From: Saprospiraceae bacterium
GTDB taxonomy: Bacteria; Bacteroidota; Bacteroidia; Bacteroidales; JAIPBB01
Direction: 5' to 3'
Assembly: GCA_021739805.1 (NCBI GenBank)
Contig: JAIPBB010000032.1
Coordinates: forward strand, 1 to 23,056
DNA length: 23,056 nt
Made by a program: the position numbers and the translations under genes. The notes under the pieces are model-generated. The model saw only the letters and a list, made by a program, of their open reading frames with translations, did not search any database and was not told the DNA's origin. Of the stretch, positions 15,076 to 23,056 are shown one piece after another (position 1 is the first letter of the stretch; each line of letters starts with the position of its first letter).

Positions 15076-16491
15076 ATGAATAAAAAACTTCAGGTTATTA
15101 AATATCTTATTGCAGATTTGATTTCTGCAACTATAGCCTGGGGAATATTCTTCATTTACAGAAAATATGCTGTTGACCCAAATATTATTAACAACCTCAA
15201 CGAAATTTTTTCAGATAATAAATTATATCTTGGATTATCAATAATTCCATCTCTTTGGATACTATTATATTTCCTAACAGGAACTTACAATAAAATTTTC
15301 AGGAAATCTCGTTTAAAGGAATTAGGTCAAACACTAATAATTTCTATTATTGGAGTAACAGTTATTTTCTTTTCCTTAATCCTTGATGATATCGTTGTTT
15401 CATACAAAGGTTATTACCAATCTGTTTTGGTGCTTTTCTTATCACATTTTACAATAACTTTTTTATTCAGATTTATACTATCATCACGTACGGCTTATCT
15501 TATTCATAATAAAATTATAGGTTTTAACACAATTATTATTGGAAGCAATGGAAAAGCAACTGCTATATATAATGAAATTGAAAGCCAATTCAAATCGTCC
15601 GGGAATAAATTTGTTGGATTTGTCCATGTAAATAATGGAAACGGGCACACACTCACCAAACACTTACCCCACCTTGGCAGCTATAAAGATTTGAAAAATA
15701 TTATCCAGGAAAATAAGGTTGAAGAAGTAATAATTGCTATTGACCCCATTGAACACGAAAATATTGGACATATTTTAACAATGCTTGAACAGTCGAATGT
15801 TGTTATTAAAGTTATTCCAGATATGCACGATATTTTACTTGGTTCTGTAAAGATGACTTCAATATTTCATGCACCTTTAATCCACATTTATCCAGATATA
15901 ATGCCTGCATGGCAGAAATCTGTTAAAAGAGCCATTGATATTGTTGCATCAATATTTTGGTTGGTTTTTCTATCACCTTTATATCTTTTCACAGCAATAG
16001 GTGTTAAATTGTCATCAAAAGGACCTTTGTTTTATAGCCACGACAGAGTTGGACTTCATGGAAATACTTTTAAAATGCACAAATTCCGTTCGATGGTGGT
16101 TGATGCTGAGAAAGATGGTCCGCAGCTTTCATCAAAAGACGATAACCGAATCACCAGTTTTGGAAAATTTATGCGTAAAGTTCGACTTGATGAAATTCCA
16201 CAATTTTATAATGTTTTAATTGGAGATATGTCACTTGTGGGTTACAGACCCGAAAGACAGTATTTTATTGACCAAATTACTAAAACCGCACCTCACTATA
16301 ACCTTTTGCTAAAAGTTAAACCAGGAATAACATCATGGGGACAAGTAAAATATGGTTATGCTGAAAATGTTGAAGAAATGATTGAACGTCTCAAATACGA
16401 CATTCTTTATATTGAAAATATGTCACTCGCAACTGATTTCAAAATTCTGATTTACACCTGCCTGATTGTTATTATGGGAAGAGGAAAATAA
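15076..16491 (+). CDS. Polyprenyl-phosphate sugar-1-phosphate transferase (WcaJ/exopolysaccharide type)
   Basis: 471 aa. The N-terminus has four or five membrane segments (about 9-30, 52-70, 86-103, 113-135). A central nucleotide-binding-like domain follows (IIIGSNGKATAIYNEIES, about 150-165, to about 265). The C-terminal catalytic domain (Pfam bacterial sugar transferase) starts at KRAIDIVAS (about 282). It contains KMHKFRSMVVDAE, LDEIPQFYNVLIGDMSLVGY, RPE and KPGITSWGQV. These enzymes start glycan assembly by moving a sugar phosphate from UDP-sugar to undecaprenyl phosphate at the inner membrane. The sugar cannot be predicted. It is the last gene of the plus-strand set. A flippase gene lies at the far end of the window, but no glycosyltransferases or polymerase are nearby. 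Confidence 0.93.
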   Translation: MNKKLQVIKYLIADLISATIAWGIFFIYRKYAVDPNIINNLNEIFSDNKLYLGLSIIPSLWILLYFLTGTYNKIFRKSRLKELGQTLIISIIGVTVIFFSLILDDIVVSYKGYYQSVLVLFLSHFTITFLFRFILSSRTAYLIHNKIIGFNTIIIGSNGKATAIYNEIESQFKSSGNKFVGFVHVNNGNGHTLTKHLPHLGSYKDLKNIIQENKVEEVIIAIDPIEHENIGHILTMLEQSNVVIKVIPDMHDILLGSVKMTSIFHAPLIHIYPDIMPAWQKSVKRAIDIVASIFWLVFLSPLYLFTAIGVKLSSKGPLFYSHDRVGLHGNTFKMHKFRSMVVDAEKDGPQLSSKDDNRITSFGKFMRKVRLDEIPQFYNVLIGDMSLVGYRPERQYFIDQITKTAPHYNLLLKVKPGITSWGQVKYGYAENVEEMIERLKYDILYIENMSLATDFKILIYTCLIVIMGRGK

Positions 16492-16627
16492 CAAAATTCT
16501 AAAAATACATTAGAAAAATTTAAAAACAAATTCATACTTGACTATTTGAAAATAAGTCTTTTCAATTTGAATAAATATTCACTGGTTCATTTGAATAATT
16601 ATTTTTTCTGATTACAATATTTATTTC

Positions 16628-16655
16628 TTTGATAAAGCAAAAAAATGTAGTTTTG
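16628..16655 (+). promoter_or_regulatory. Putative promoter of the sigma-54 activator gene
   Basis: TTTG (16628-16631), a 16-bp spacer and TAGTTTTG (16648-16655) match the Bacteroidota -33/-7 pattern, although the spacer is a little short. A leader of about 115 bp separates it from the ATG at 16771. The rest of 16492-16770 is AT-rich without other features. Confidence 0.45.
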
Positions 16656-16770
16656 TTAAAATTATTTTCTATTAAATACAACTAAGTAATTGTAGATGAG
16701 TATTACGTATTAATAACGAATAATAAATTAAAAATAAAAAAAATTGTATTTATTATAAACCTTAAAAAAT

Positions 16771-17949
16771 ATGCTTCCAAAAATATTTATTGTTGAAGAT
16801 GATCTAATATTTGCCAGAATTATTCAAAAATCATTAGAAAATGAAGATTATGATATTGAAGTTTTCAATAATGGAAAAGATGTTTTAGATAACCTTCATA
16901 AAAATCCTGATATCATTAGTCTTGATTACAATTTACCGGATATGCTGGGCACTGAAATACAAAAAAAGATTATAGCCTATAGCTCTGATATTTCAATAAT
17001 AATTTTATCAGGACAAGAAGATTTGAATGTTGTTGTTGAAGCATACAAACTTGGTGCAAAGAGCTATATCATTAAAAATAATAACGCCTTAGTTGAACTA
17101 AAAAATGCGATTAATAATGTTGCTGAAAAAATAAAATTAAAAAATGAAGTAGAACAACTTAAAGATGAATTAATTGACAGAAATAAATATTCATCAATAA
17201 TAGGCGAAAGCCCCGAAATATTAAAAATCCTTAAGCTTATCCAAAAAGTTGAGAAAACAAATATTCTGACTATGATTACCGGTGAAAGCGGTACAGGAAA
17301 GGAAGTTGTTGCAAAAGCTATACATTATAATTCTGATAGAAAACGAAAACCTTTTGTTGCAGTTAATGTAGCTGCTATTCCACCTGATCTTATCGAAGAT
17401 GAATTGTTTGGTCATGAAAAAGGAGCATTTACAGGAGCATCATCAAAACGTAAAGGTAAATTTGAAGAAGCTCACACCGGCACTATTTTTCTTGATGAAA
17501 TTGGAGAAATGGAATTGAATCTACAAACTAAATTGCTAAGAGTTTTACAGGAAAGCCAGATTTCAAGACTTGGCAGTAATAAAGTTATTAATATAGATGT
17601 TAGAGTAATAGCTGCCACAAACAAAAATCTTGGCCAAAGAGTCAAAGAAGGGAAATTCCGTGAAGATTTATATTATAGAATACAGGGATTTTTAATTCAC
17701 CTACCTCCCCTAAAAAATAGAGGAAATGACATAATCCTGTTGGCAAATCATTTTCTTAAAAGTTGCATAAAATCTAACAAACTACCTGAAAAAACTTTTG
17801 ACGCATCTGCGATAAAAAGCCTGCTTGAACACAATTGGTCAGGAAATGTAAGAGAATTAATCTCAGTTGTCGAAAGAGCAACTCTTATTAGCAACACAAA
17901 TATTATTACTAGTTCCGACTTGATTTACTCAGAATCAATATTGTCTTAA
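16771..17949 (+). CDS. Sigma-54-dependent response regulator lacking a DNA-binding domain
   Basis: 392 aa. The receiver domain (1-120) has the acidic pair Asp10/Asp11, phospho-acceptor Asp52 (SLDYNLPDM), Ser80 and Lys102. The AAA+ domain (about 142-375) has Walker A GESGTGKE (171-178), the sigma-54 contact loop GAFTGA (218-223), Walker B IFLDEIGEM (239-247), arginine-finger region FREDLYYRI and NWSGNVREL (sensor II). The protein ends about 15 residues later (SSDLIYSESILS), where NtrC-type proteins normally carry a Fis-type helix-turn-helix. The stop codon is followed by AT-rich DNA with no continuing HTH-like frame. It should remodel RpoN holoenzyme when phosphorylated, without site-specific DNA binding, as proposed for FlgR-like activators. 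No histidine kinase is adjacent. Confidence 0.93.
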   Translation: MLPKIFIVEDDLIFARIIQKSLENEDYDIEVFNNGKDVLDNLHKNPDIISLDYNLPDMLGTEIQKKIIAYSSDISIIILSGQEDLNVVVEAYKLGAKSYIIKNNNALVELKNAINNVAEKIKLKNEVEQLKDELIDRNKYSSIIGESPEILKILKLIQKVEKTNILTMITGESGTGKEVVAKAIHYNSDRKRKPFVAVNVAAIPPDLIEDELFGHEKGAFTGASSKRKGKFEEAHTGTIFLDEIGEMELNLQTKLLRVLQESQISRLGSNKVINIDVRVIAATNKNLGQRVKEGKFREDLYYRIQGFLIHLPPLKNRGNDIILLANHFLKSCIKSNKLPEKTFDASAIKSLLEHNWSGNVRELISVVERATLISNTNIITSSDLIYSESILS

Positions 17950-18002
17950 TTTTTATTTGATTTTATTTCAAAATAATCATTTGATTTATGGAGAAATGCA
18001 AA

Positions 18003-18036
18003 AAAGACAGGGAGCAATGAAACGCCCCCTATCTTT
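18003..18036. terminator. Bidirectional terminator between convergent genes
   Basis: aaagacaggg (18003-18012) pairs with ccctatcttt (18027-18036) except for one C-A mismatch. A-runs precede it and T-rich DNA follows. It sits between the activator gene (+) and the T9SS gene (-) and could serve both. Confidence 0.7.
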
Positions 18037-18060
18037 ATAATCAAACCTAAAAAACAAAAA

Positions 18061-20229
18061 CTATCTTTTAAGTAACTTTAATCCTTTTGTATATTTACCA
18101 CTTTGCTTTAATGTAAGCAAATAATAACCATTACTAAGATTTTCACTATCAGTATATTGATATTCGTTACTTCCTTCAGTTGGTGTTATAGTTTCACTAA
18201 AAACCAACTGTCCTCTAATATTATAAAGCAAAACTATTACAGCTTCTTTAGATGTAGCATCAAACTTAATACTAAAATCATTTCTAAAGGGATTTGGACT
18301 AACAGTTGAAATTAAAATCTCTGATTCATGCGATAAGACATTAACTGCAACAGGAGGATAATACTTAAATTTTCCATCGTAATCAGTTTGTTTTAAACGA
18401 TAATAAATTGTACCACTGATTTTATCATCATCAATTGTGGAGTATTCGTTGATTGAATTACTGTTTCCGGCACCTTTAACGTTAATAATAAATTTCCAGT
18501 TTGAAGCATCTATTGATTTTTCAATAGTAAAATAATCATTATTAGTTTCAGAAGCAGTACTCCAGCTTATCTCAACTTGATTATTAAGGTATTCTGCATT
18601 AAACTTCAATAATTCAACAGGAAGTTGTCCTCCCCCATCAGGGTCTTCACCAACAGTCCAATCAGAAAAATGACTAATATTTGAGGCAGTTACAGTATTA
18701 TTTATTGGGTCAACTACCCCACCAACATTTGTCCAGATATTGTTGTAATAACAGAATAAATTAAGATTCATTTCAGTAGCGCCATTTAATTCACTATCCT
18801 GATAATAAAATACCATTTCTACATTATCAGGTTGATTTTCAGGCTCTATAGTCATATATCTTTTAATAAATAGCTTTCCTGCAGGTTTATCAGCATGAAC
18901 TTTTCCTCTTTTTATTTTTACACTTGTATTGCCGGGTGCATTGCTACCATTTGATTTAATCTTTAATCCCGGCTCACCCTCATCATTGCTCCCAAACTCA
19001 ACATAAACATTAGATGCAATTGGCACTACAGTTGGCATGTCAGACAAATTGTATGTTCCGGCTGAAGATTGAGTATTTGGGATGCTTTTCCAATGTTCCA
19101 CTCTATTTGTTCCATCTTCCAGGTAATCTGTTCTTTCATAATTGGCGTCTGACATGTAGGTAGAAGCACAGCCAACATTGTCAATTACTGTGTTATTACA
19201 ATACAATTTAACATATTGTTTGTTTCCAAGCGACCAACCGGGATTAGGAATCTGTAAATCATAATCTAATGCAGAAGTTGGAGTTTTATTTCCCGAATTT
19301 CTTACTGCAATAACAAAAAAGCTATCGGGTTCAATAGTACCTGACAAATTACAGGTTACATATTTTTGATTATTATTGTTGTCAAACAATTTAATATTAC
19401 AGTTTGACAAATCAATAGCTGAATCAGCCAGATTATACAACTCAATAAACTCATTTTTGTAATTGCTGTAAACACCTTTGGCAGAATATTCTGTAATAAT
19501 TAGCTGACCATTTCTGGGATTTGTAATATATTGACTTGGTGGTGGTGCAGAAGATGATGAAATTGTTAGTTTAATATTCGACTTTATGCTAGTTGTGTAT
19601 AGATATGTTTGTGAATATGTACCATCCCAATACCTATATCTTGCACTTGAAGATGAATATGAGTAATTATATTTTGGATAATCATAAGTCCAGGATTCAT
19701 TTTCTTTAACAATAAGTATTTGTAAATTATCACTGTTATTATATTCAAATGTATTATCCAGAGTAATTTCATTCCAACCAATTGAATTATTAGGGAATGC
19801 TCCTGAATAAACCAGCGAATACCCTGCTAGGCTATAATTGCCATAATTTAATTGAGTAGCTGATGTATGCATCATATAAATTTTCACATTATTAATAACA
19901 GTGCTATTACTACCAGACTGTTTATCAAAAGCTAGTTTTGCGATATCACCCGACTGAGAAATTTCACTTTGTAAATAAATAACTTCATAAACTGAATTGT
20001 CATAATAACGGTTTATTGGTAAACTAGTATAATTAGTTCCTGTCCCAATAGTTAATGCTGTTTCTCCTTTTCCTAAAGTTTCAGCTTTAATATCTTTTGT
20101 TGAATAAAAATTATTTACAAAAAATATTACAATTGCTGTTAATATAGCAAATGCACCAATGATAATGGCAAATTTTACAAGGCTAAATTTTACCTTTAAT
20201 TTTGCTGATGATTTTAAATTTGCTCCCAT
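18061..20229 (-). CDS. T9SS cargo protein with lamin-tail domain and N-terminal membrane anchor
   Basis: 722 aa. A hydrophobic segment at about 20-41 is preceded by a long basic region and followed by no AXA-like cleavage site, so it may be an uncleaved anchor or an unusual signal peptide. Residues 55-225 form a beta-rich domain (TIGTGTNYTSLPINRYYDNS) common in exported Bacteroidota proteins. Residues 240-390 resemble a lamin-tail domain (GQLIITEYSAKG, NEFIELYNL). LPVELLKFNA (about 555-565) begins a fibronectin-like segment. The last 80 residues (643-722) are a type A T9SS sorting domain: SPNPF, YNIRGQLVF, LSNGYYLLTL, final basic residues. Predicted to cross the outer membrane by T9SS and act at the surface or outside; a nuclease or adhesin role is not shown. 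The terminator at 18003-18036 lies just downstream. Confidence 0.88.
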   Translation of the reverse strand: MGANLKSSAKLKVKFSLVKFAIIIGAFAILTAIVIFFVNNFYSTKDIKAETLGKGETALTIGTGTNYTSLPINRYYDNSVYEVIYLQSEISQSGDIAKLAFDKQSGSNSTVINNVKIYMMHTSATQLNYGNYSLAGYSLVYSGAFPNNSIGWNEITLDNTFEYNNSDNLQILIVKENESWTYDYPKYNYSYSSSSARYRYWDGTYSQTYLYTTSIKSNIKLTISSSSAPPPSQYITNPRNGQLIITEYSAKGVYSNYKNEFIELYNLADSAIDLSNCNIKLFDNNNNQKYVTCNLSGTIEPDSFFVIAVRNSGNKTPTSALDYDLQIPNPGWSLGNKQYVKLYCNNTVIDNVGCASTYMSDANYERTDYLEDGTNRVEHWKSIPNTQSSAGTYNLSDMPTVVPIASNVYVEFGSNDEGEPGLKIKSNGSNAPGNTSVKIKRGKVHADKPAGKLFIKRYMTIEPENQPDNVEMVFYYQDSELNGATEMNLNLFCYYNNIWTNVGGVVDPINNTVTASNISHFSDWTVGEDPDGGGQLPVELLKFNAEYLNNQVEISWSTASETNNDYFTIEKSIDASNWKFIINVKGAGNSNSINEYSTIDDDKISGTIYYRLKQTDYDGKFKYYPPVAVNVLSHESEILISTVSPNPFRNDFSIKFDATSKEAVIVLLYNIRGQLVFSETITPTEGSNEYQYTDSENLSNGYYLLTLKQSGKYTKGLKLLKR

Positions 20230-20534
20230 GATTTTGAATTTTTGATTAAAAAATTAAAATGATTTAAAGTTAAAAAAATGTGAATTTTCAATAAGACACA
20301 AAAATACCATGCCAAATTCCAAATAGCAAGTTTATTTCTCACATTAATCAATATTCCTTTTTTGAGAATAAGCAATCAGATGTCAGGCATACAGTCAAAA
20401 TTATTACTATAACTGCAAAAATTTTATTTTTTATGCTGATGGATTTTTTAGTTTTTAGAAAAAATTATGCAAATATTTTTAAATAAAACAATAGATTATT
20501 TTATTTCAGGCATTAAAAATTCTCTATTTGGCAC
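20230..20534. other. Intergenic region upstream of the lamin-tail T9SS gene
   Basis: AT-rich, with no supported gene. A minus-strand -7 box TATTTTTG (plus-strand caaaaata, 20299-20306) lies about 70 bp upstream of the start codon. I found no GG-N10-GC sigma-54 site in the correct orientation for the downstream gene. Confidence 0.5.
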
Positions 20535-20564
20535 AAAAAAAGCCCTTCCAGAGAAGAGCTTTTT
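20535..20564 (-). terminator. Rho-independent terminator of the Asp-box T9SS gene
   Basis: aaaaagc-c-cttc / caga / gaag-a-gcttttt forms a stem with one mismatch and a 4-nt loop. It ends in T-runs on the minus strand and lies 20 bp past the stop of the Asp-box T9SS gene. It has the same design as the 8744-8779 terminator, down to the C-A mismatch after the GC. Confidence 0.8.
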
Positions 20565-20583
20565 AATACAATTTTTATAGTAA

Positions 20584-22515
20584 TTATTTTATTATCATTT
20601 TTTTGGTAACTTGAGAATCACCAGCAGTAATAGTATAGAAATATAAACCTGGTTCTAAATCATTACAATTGATTTTTACTGAGTTTGTACCAGCATGTAA
20701 ATTTGTTTCAATCGTAGAATTTACTTTTTGTCCAATTACATTATGAATCTCTATTAACACAGGAGAGCTTTTATCAGTTGTAATCTCAACAAAAGTAAAG
20801 CCGGAAAAAGGATTAGGATAATTCTGAGAAACACTAAAACTTGAACTACTATTTTCAATAATTCCAGGATTTGTAACAAAATCTGACTCTAAAAACTCAA
20901 TCCCTTTAACATATTTATGATTTACAGGACTAAGAGGATCTATTCCAATATCAATTTTTGACATTGGAATTGTATAAGTTCCACTATTTGATAATATAAT
21001 GTTTGACATAAAATGGAAATAGCAATCAGCATCTAAAGGTGTTCCCAAAGTAAAATTTGTAGCTACAGTTCGTTTACCCGTAATTACATCTAATCCTGCT
21101 ACATAAATATCAGGATAAAGATTTATAAGGTAACCATTAGCATTTGCACCTGCAATATTAGTATCAGTATCAGTCCATGATGCAAATATTTTACTTCCAT
21201 CAGTAGTTCTTCCTGCCTGTAATCTTAAATCCCAACCAGTTGCATCAGTACCGGTACCATAACCTGATTCATCGGCTGCAACATCCAATGTATATGTTTT
21301 TCCAAGATAAACAGCTGCCCATCCTGTTGATGTTGTGTGAACATCAAATATTGGATTTGCGAAATCCGGTCCAGCAACATAAAATGAATAACCCAAAGAA
21401 TCGTTGTGATTAGATGATGCTGCATTAACAAGTGCTACTAAATGTAAGTCACCATTTGCATCAACAACACCGTCAACTTTGGTTGTAAATACTGGGCGAC
21501 TAGTTGTCATTCCCTTCATATTTTGTAGTCTATCAGTAATAACCGGAAGAGTTGAAAAATCAAAAACCGGCATTTGACTCCAATTAGCTCCACTATCAAT
21601 TGTTTTCCATACAAGTGGTTGACGTGAACGTACATCTACTGTTGCATCTCGTCCTATTGTCCATAGATAACCAGTTACTCCGTCGCTTGACCAGGCTGTG
21701 TTAAAATGCCAATAATAAACAATATCACTACCATTTGCGTCTTTAGCAAAAGATGCAGTTAATTTTGTTGTTGACCAATCAAATTTACTTTGAGTAGAAT
21801 TAAATGCTCCTGTCACAAGATAAATAGTATCCATAGTAAAAGTGGGATCATTATCAGTGTAACCACAACTACTAACATGAACTTTATCACCAACAGTTTC
21901 CATTCCCATTCTAATTAAAGCACCGTAAGATGGCAAATAAATTACATTTTTGTTTGTTCCATCTACTTGGGCAGAACCAAAGTAATTATTGTCCCATAAA
22001 CTTGTAGCTGCTCCATTGTGTGAAGGTCCGCAAAATGTTACAAAAGCATTATCAGGATTCGTATTTCCGGTTGGATTATAAATAGTTCCTGAAGGATATC
22101 TGTGGTTAAAAACAGCAGCATTACTTAGCACTACCATACTTGACCATGTATCACCACCATCTTCTGATGTTGATGAAACTATATCACCTGATGATACACC
22201 AATAACATTTGGATCTGCCCTGTGAGTAGCAAGCAAAAGCCCAAGACCTTCATCTGCAGTCATACAAGTTTGTTGCTCAACTAAAGCTGTGTAAATGTTT
22301 GCTGAAGAAGAAATAAGCACTGAAGAAATAGCTCCTTTTGAGTTTGCAACGTTGTTATTCAACGGAGCAACTTGTTTATAACCAGGAACATCTACTGAAG
22401 ATTTTTGTGGAGTTGGCTTTGTATCCAACTTGAAATCGGCTTTGTAATTTGCTTGTCCAAAAACAAAAGTACCAATTCCTAATACCCATACTAATAGAAG
22501 TAATCTTTTTTTCAT
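20584..22515 (-). CDS. T9SS cargo protein with Asp-box (BNR-like) motifs
   Basis: 643 aa. A signal peptide (MKKRLLLLVW to GTFVFGQA, likely cut near residue 20) is followed by a large domain with two Asp-box motifs, STSEDGGDTW (115-124) and KTIDSGANW (304-312). These are typical of beta-propellers such as sialidases and related glycan-binding proteins. The remaining region has many short strands with Asp/Asn turns (VHVSSCGYTDNDPTF, GYLWTIGRD). The C-terminus (562-643) is a T9SS type A sorting domain: SQNYPNPF, IHNVIGQKV, LEPGLYFYTI, KKMIIK. I see no sialidase Arg triad that I can assign, so an enzymatic call would be unsafe. Probably a secreted or surface-attached propeller protein. Confidence 0.88.
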   Translation of the reverse strand: MKKRLLLLVWVLGIGTFVFGQANYKADFKLDTKPTPQKSSVDVPGYKQVAPLNNNVANSKGAISSVLISSSANIYTALVEQQTCMTADEGLGLLLATHRADPNVIGVSSGDIVSSTSEDGGDTWSSMVVLSNAAVFNHRYPSGTIYNPTGNTNPDNAFVTFCGPSHNGAATSLWDNNYFGSAQVDGTNKNVIYLPSYGALIRMGMETVGDKVHVSSCGYTDNDPTFTMDTIYLVTGAFNSTQSKFDWSTTKLTASFAKDANGSDIVYYWHFNTAWSSDGVTGYLWTIGRDATVDVRSRQPLVWKTIDSGANWSQMPVFDFSTLPVITDRLQNMKGMTTSRPVFTTKVDGVVDANGDLHLVALVNAASSNHNDSLGYSFYVAGPDFANPIFDVHTTSTGWAAVYLGKTYTLDVAADESGYGTGTDATGWDLRLQAGRTTDGSKIFASWTDTDTNIAGANANGYLINLYPDIYVAGLDVITGKRTVATNFTLGTPLDADCYFHFMSNIILSNSGTYTIPMSKIDIGIDPLSPVNHKYVKGIEFLESDFVTNPGIIENSSSSFSVSQNYPNPFSGFTFVEITTDKSSPVLIEIHNVIGQKVNSTIETNLHAGTNSVKINCNDLEPGLYFYTITAGDSQVTKKMIIK

Positions 22516-22832
22516 AATCGTTCTTTTAATTATTAATTATTCTTTATTTGTGCATTGTGTAAATGCAAAAATACAAATTTTAATCAATACTAAAAATTAT
22601 TAATGAAAAATGTTGACATTAATTGTATTGTTAAAATGAGTGCCCGACTTGGTAGTTATCGATATGGAGTAATTAAAGCACCTGGAATTATTAATTAGGT
22701 AGTTAGTGTCTTTATGCAAACCCGACAAATTTTCGATTTTTCAGTGAGCTTTCAATTCAAAGTAGTTTTCTTTATGACACTAGTTATTAATACAGAAGAA
22801 TTTTGATAAACCATTTTAATAACAACAAAAAT
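22516..22832. other. Intergenic region between T9SS gene and flippase
   Basis: A perfect minus-strand -7 box TATTTTTG (plus-strand caaaaata, 22566-22573) lies about 50 bp upstream of the T9SS gene. A 32-codon plus-strand ORF (22603-22698) is locally less AT-rich but has no homologue I recognise. An inverted pair tagtgtc / gacacta occurs between about 22703 and 22785. Nothing else is supported. Confidence 0.45.
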
Positions 22833-23056
22833 TTAGGCTCTTTTAGATAAAAACAATTTCATTTCGCTAATAATGAAATCAAAGTCTACTTTTGTAATAA
22901 AAAATTTATTGAGTTTGGTTTTTGTTATTACAACAAACATAATAAAGGCAAATATTGATGAAACCGAGTAAGCAACCGATGCAGTAATTCCGGCTCCAAT
23001 AATACCATATTTTGGAATCAGGATAATTCCTAACACAAGAGTAAATACAAAACCAA
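22833..23056 (-). CDS. Polysaccharide flippase (Wzx/MATE-like), C-terminal fragment
   Basis: Only the last 74 codons are inside the window; the 5' part lies beyond 23056. The frame stays open to the window edge and starts GFVFTLVLGIILIPKYGIIG. The NxxLIPKYGIxGAAxAT-type motif is characteristic of the last membrane repeats of Wzx and other multidrug/oligosaccharide/polysaccharide exporters. A hydrophobic helix (SVAYSVSSIFAFIMFVVI) follows, then a short basic cytosolic tail ending KRA. It would flip lipid-linked glycan units across the inner membrane. The GTG at 23036 is internal, not the start. Confidence 0.8.
   Translation of the reverse strand, partial: GFVFTLVLGIILIPKYGIIGAGITASVAYSVSSIFAFIMFVVITKTKLNKFFITKVDFDFIISEMKLFLSKRA

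Noticed and set aside
20529..20543. Sigma-54-like TGGCAC with GG-N10-GC spacing on the plus strand
   Set aside because: It points into the 3' end of a minus-strand gene and is made largely of the A-run and stem of that gene's terminator, so it is most likely chance.
22603..22698. 32-codon ORF (MKNVDINCIVK...KAPGIIN)
   Set aside because: It is short, without a recognisable domain or conserved context; it may be a gene fragment but cannot be supported.
1..23056. tRNA, rRNA or riboswitch genes
   Set aside because: I looked for T-loop-like and conserved RNA motifs in the gaps and saw none; the intergenic DNA is AT-rich or repetitive.

Overview
The window looks like a chromosomal segment of a Bacteroidota (Bacteroidetes) bacterium. 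It is AT-rich, has no Shine-Dalgarno-like leaders, carries perfect or near-perfect TAnnTTTG -7 boxes upstream of many genes, and encodes two exported proteins with type IX secretion (T9SS) sorting domains, several lipoproteins and a GldI-like FKBP next to a DHH phosphoesterase and a divergent ndk.

Layout. 1-1154 holds no intact gene. It contains short tandem arrays, dispersed palindromic repeats and a decayed IS4-family element with both terminal inverted repeats (543-1086). 1155-6901 is a minus-strand block: DHH phosphoesterase (NrnA-like), then a single-domain GldI-like FKBP lipoprotein, then three secreted proteins with three FKBP folds each, giving ten FKBP folds in four consecutive genes. 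ndk (7060-7506) diverges from this block. 7854-8315 is an XRE-type regulator with an unusually long upstream region rich in TTTACA/TGTAAA palindromes. 8809-10599 is a fused LeuC+LeuD-type hydro-lyase. Then come a CPBP-family membrane protein, a small lipoprotein and pcm on the minus strand.

13127-16491 is a plus-strand set for surface polysaccharide work: Gfo/Idh/MocA oxidoreductase, lipoprotein, polyprenyl-phosphate sugar transferase. 16771-17949 is a sigma-54 activator with receiver and AAA+ domains but no DNA-binding domain. 18061-22515 holds two T9SS cargo proteins on the minus strand, and the window ends inside a Wzx/MATE-type flippase gene.

Two observations stand out. First, the middle three-domain FKBP gene is a visible chimera. 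Its first 20 codons plus 80 bp upstream align without gaps (107 of 140 bases) with the same region of the next gene downstream, while its body matches the gene upstream. This is what a tandem duplication with a breakpoint inside the signal peptide would leave, and it places a lipobox-like Cys where the donor has Tyr. Second, intergenic DNA carries many short arrays of 7- or 8-bp units. Three of them run up to or into the stop codon of a gene, and one ends exactly at the IS terminus. A 31-bp array and a distant single copy share a loop flanked by different but complementary arms.
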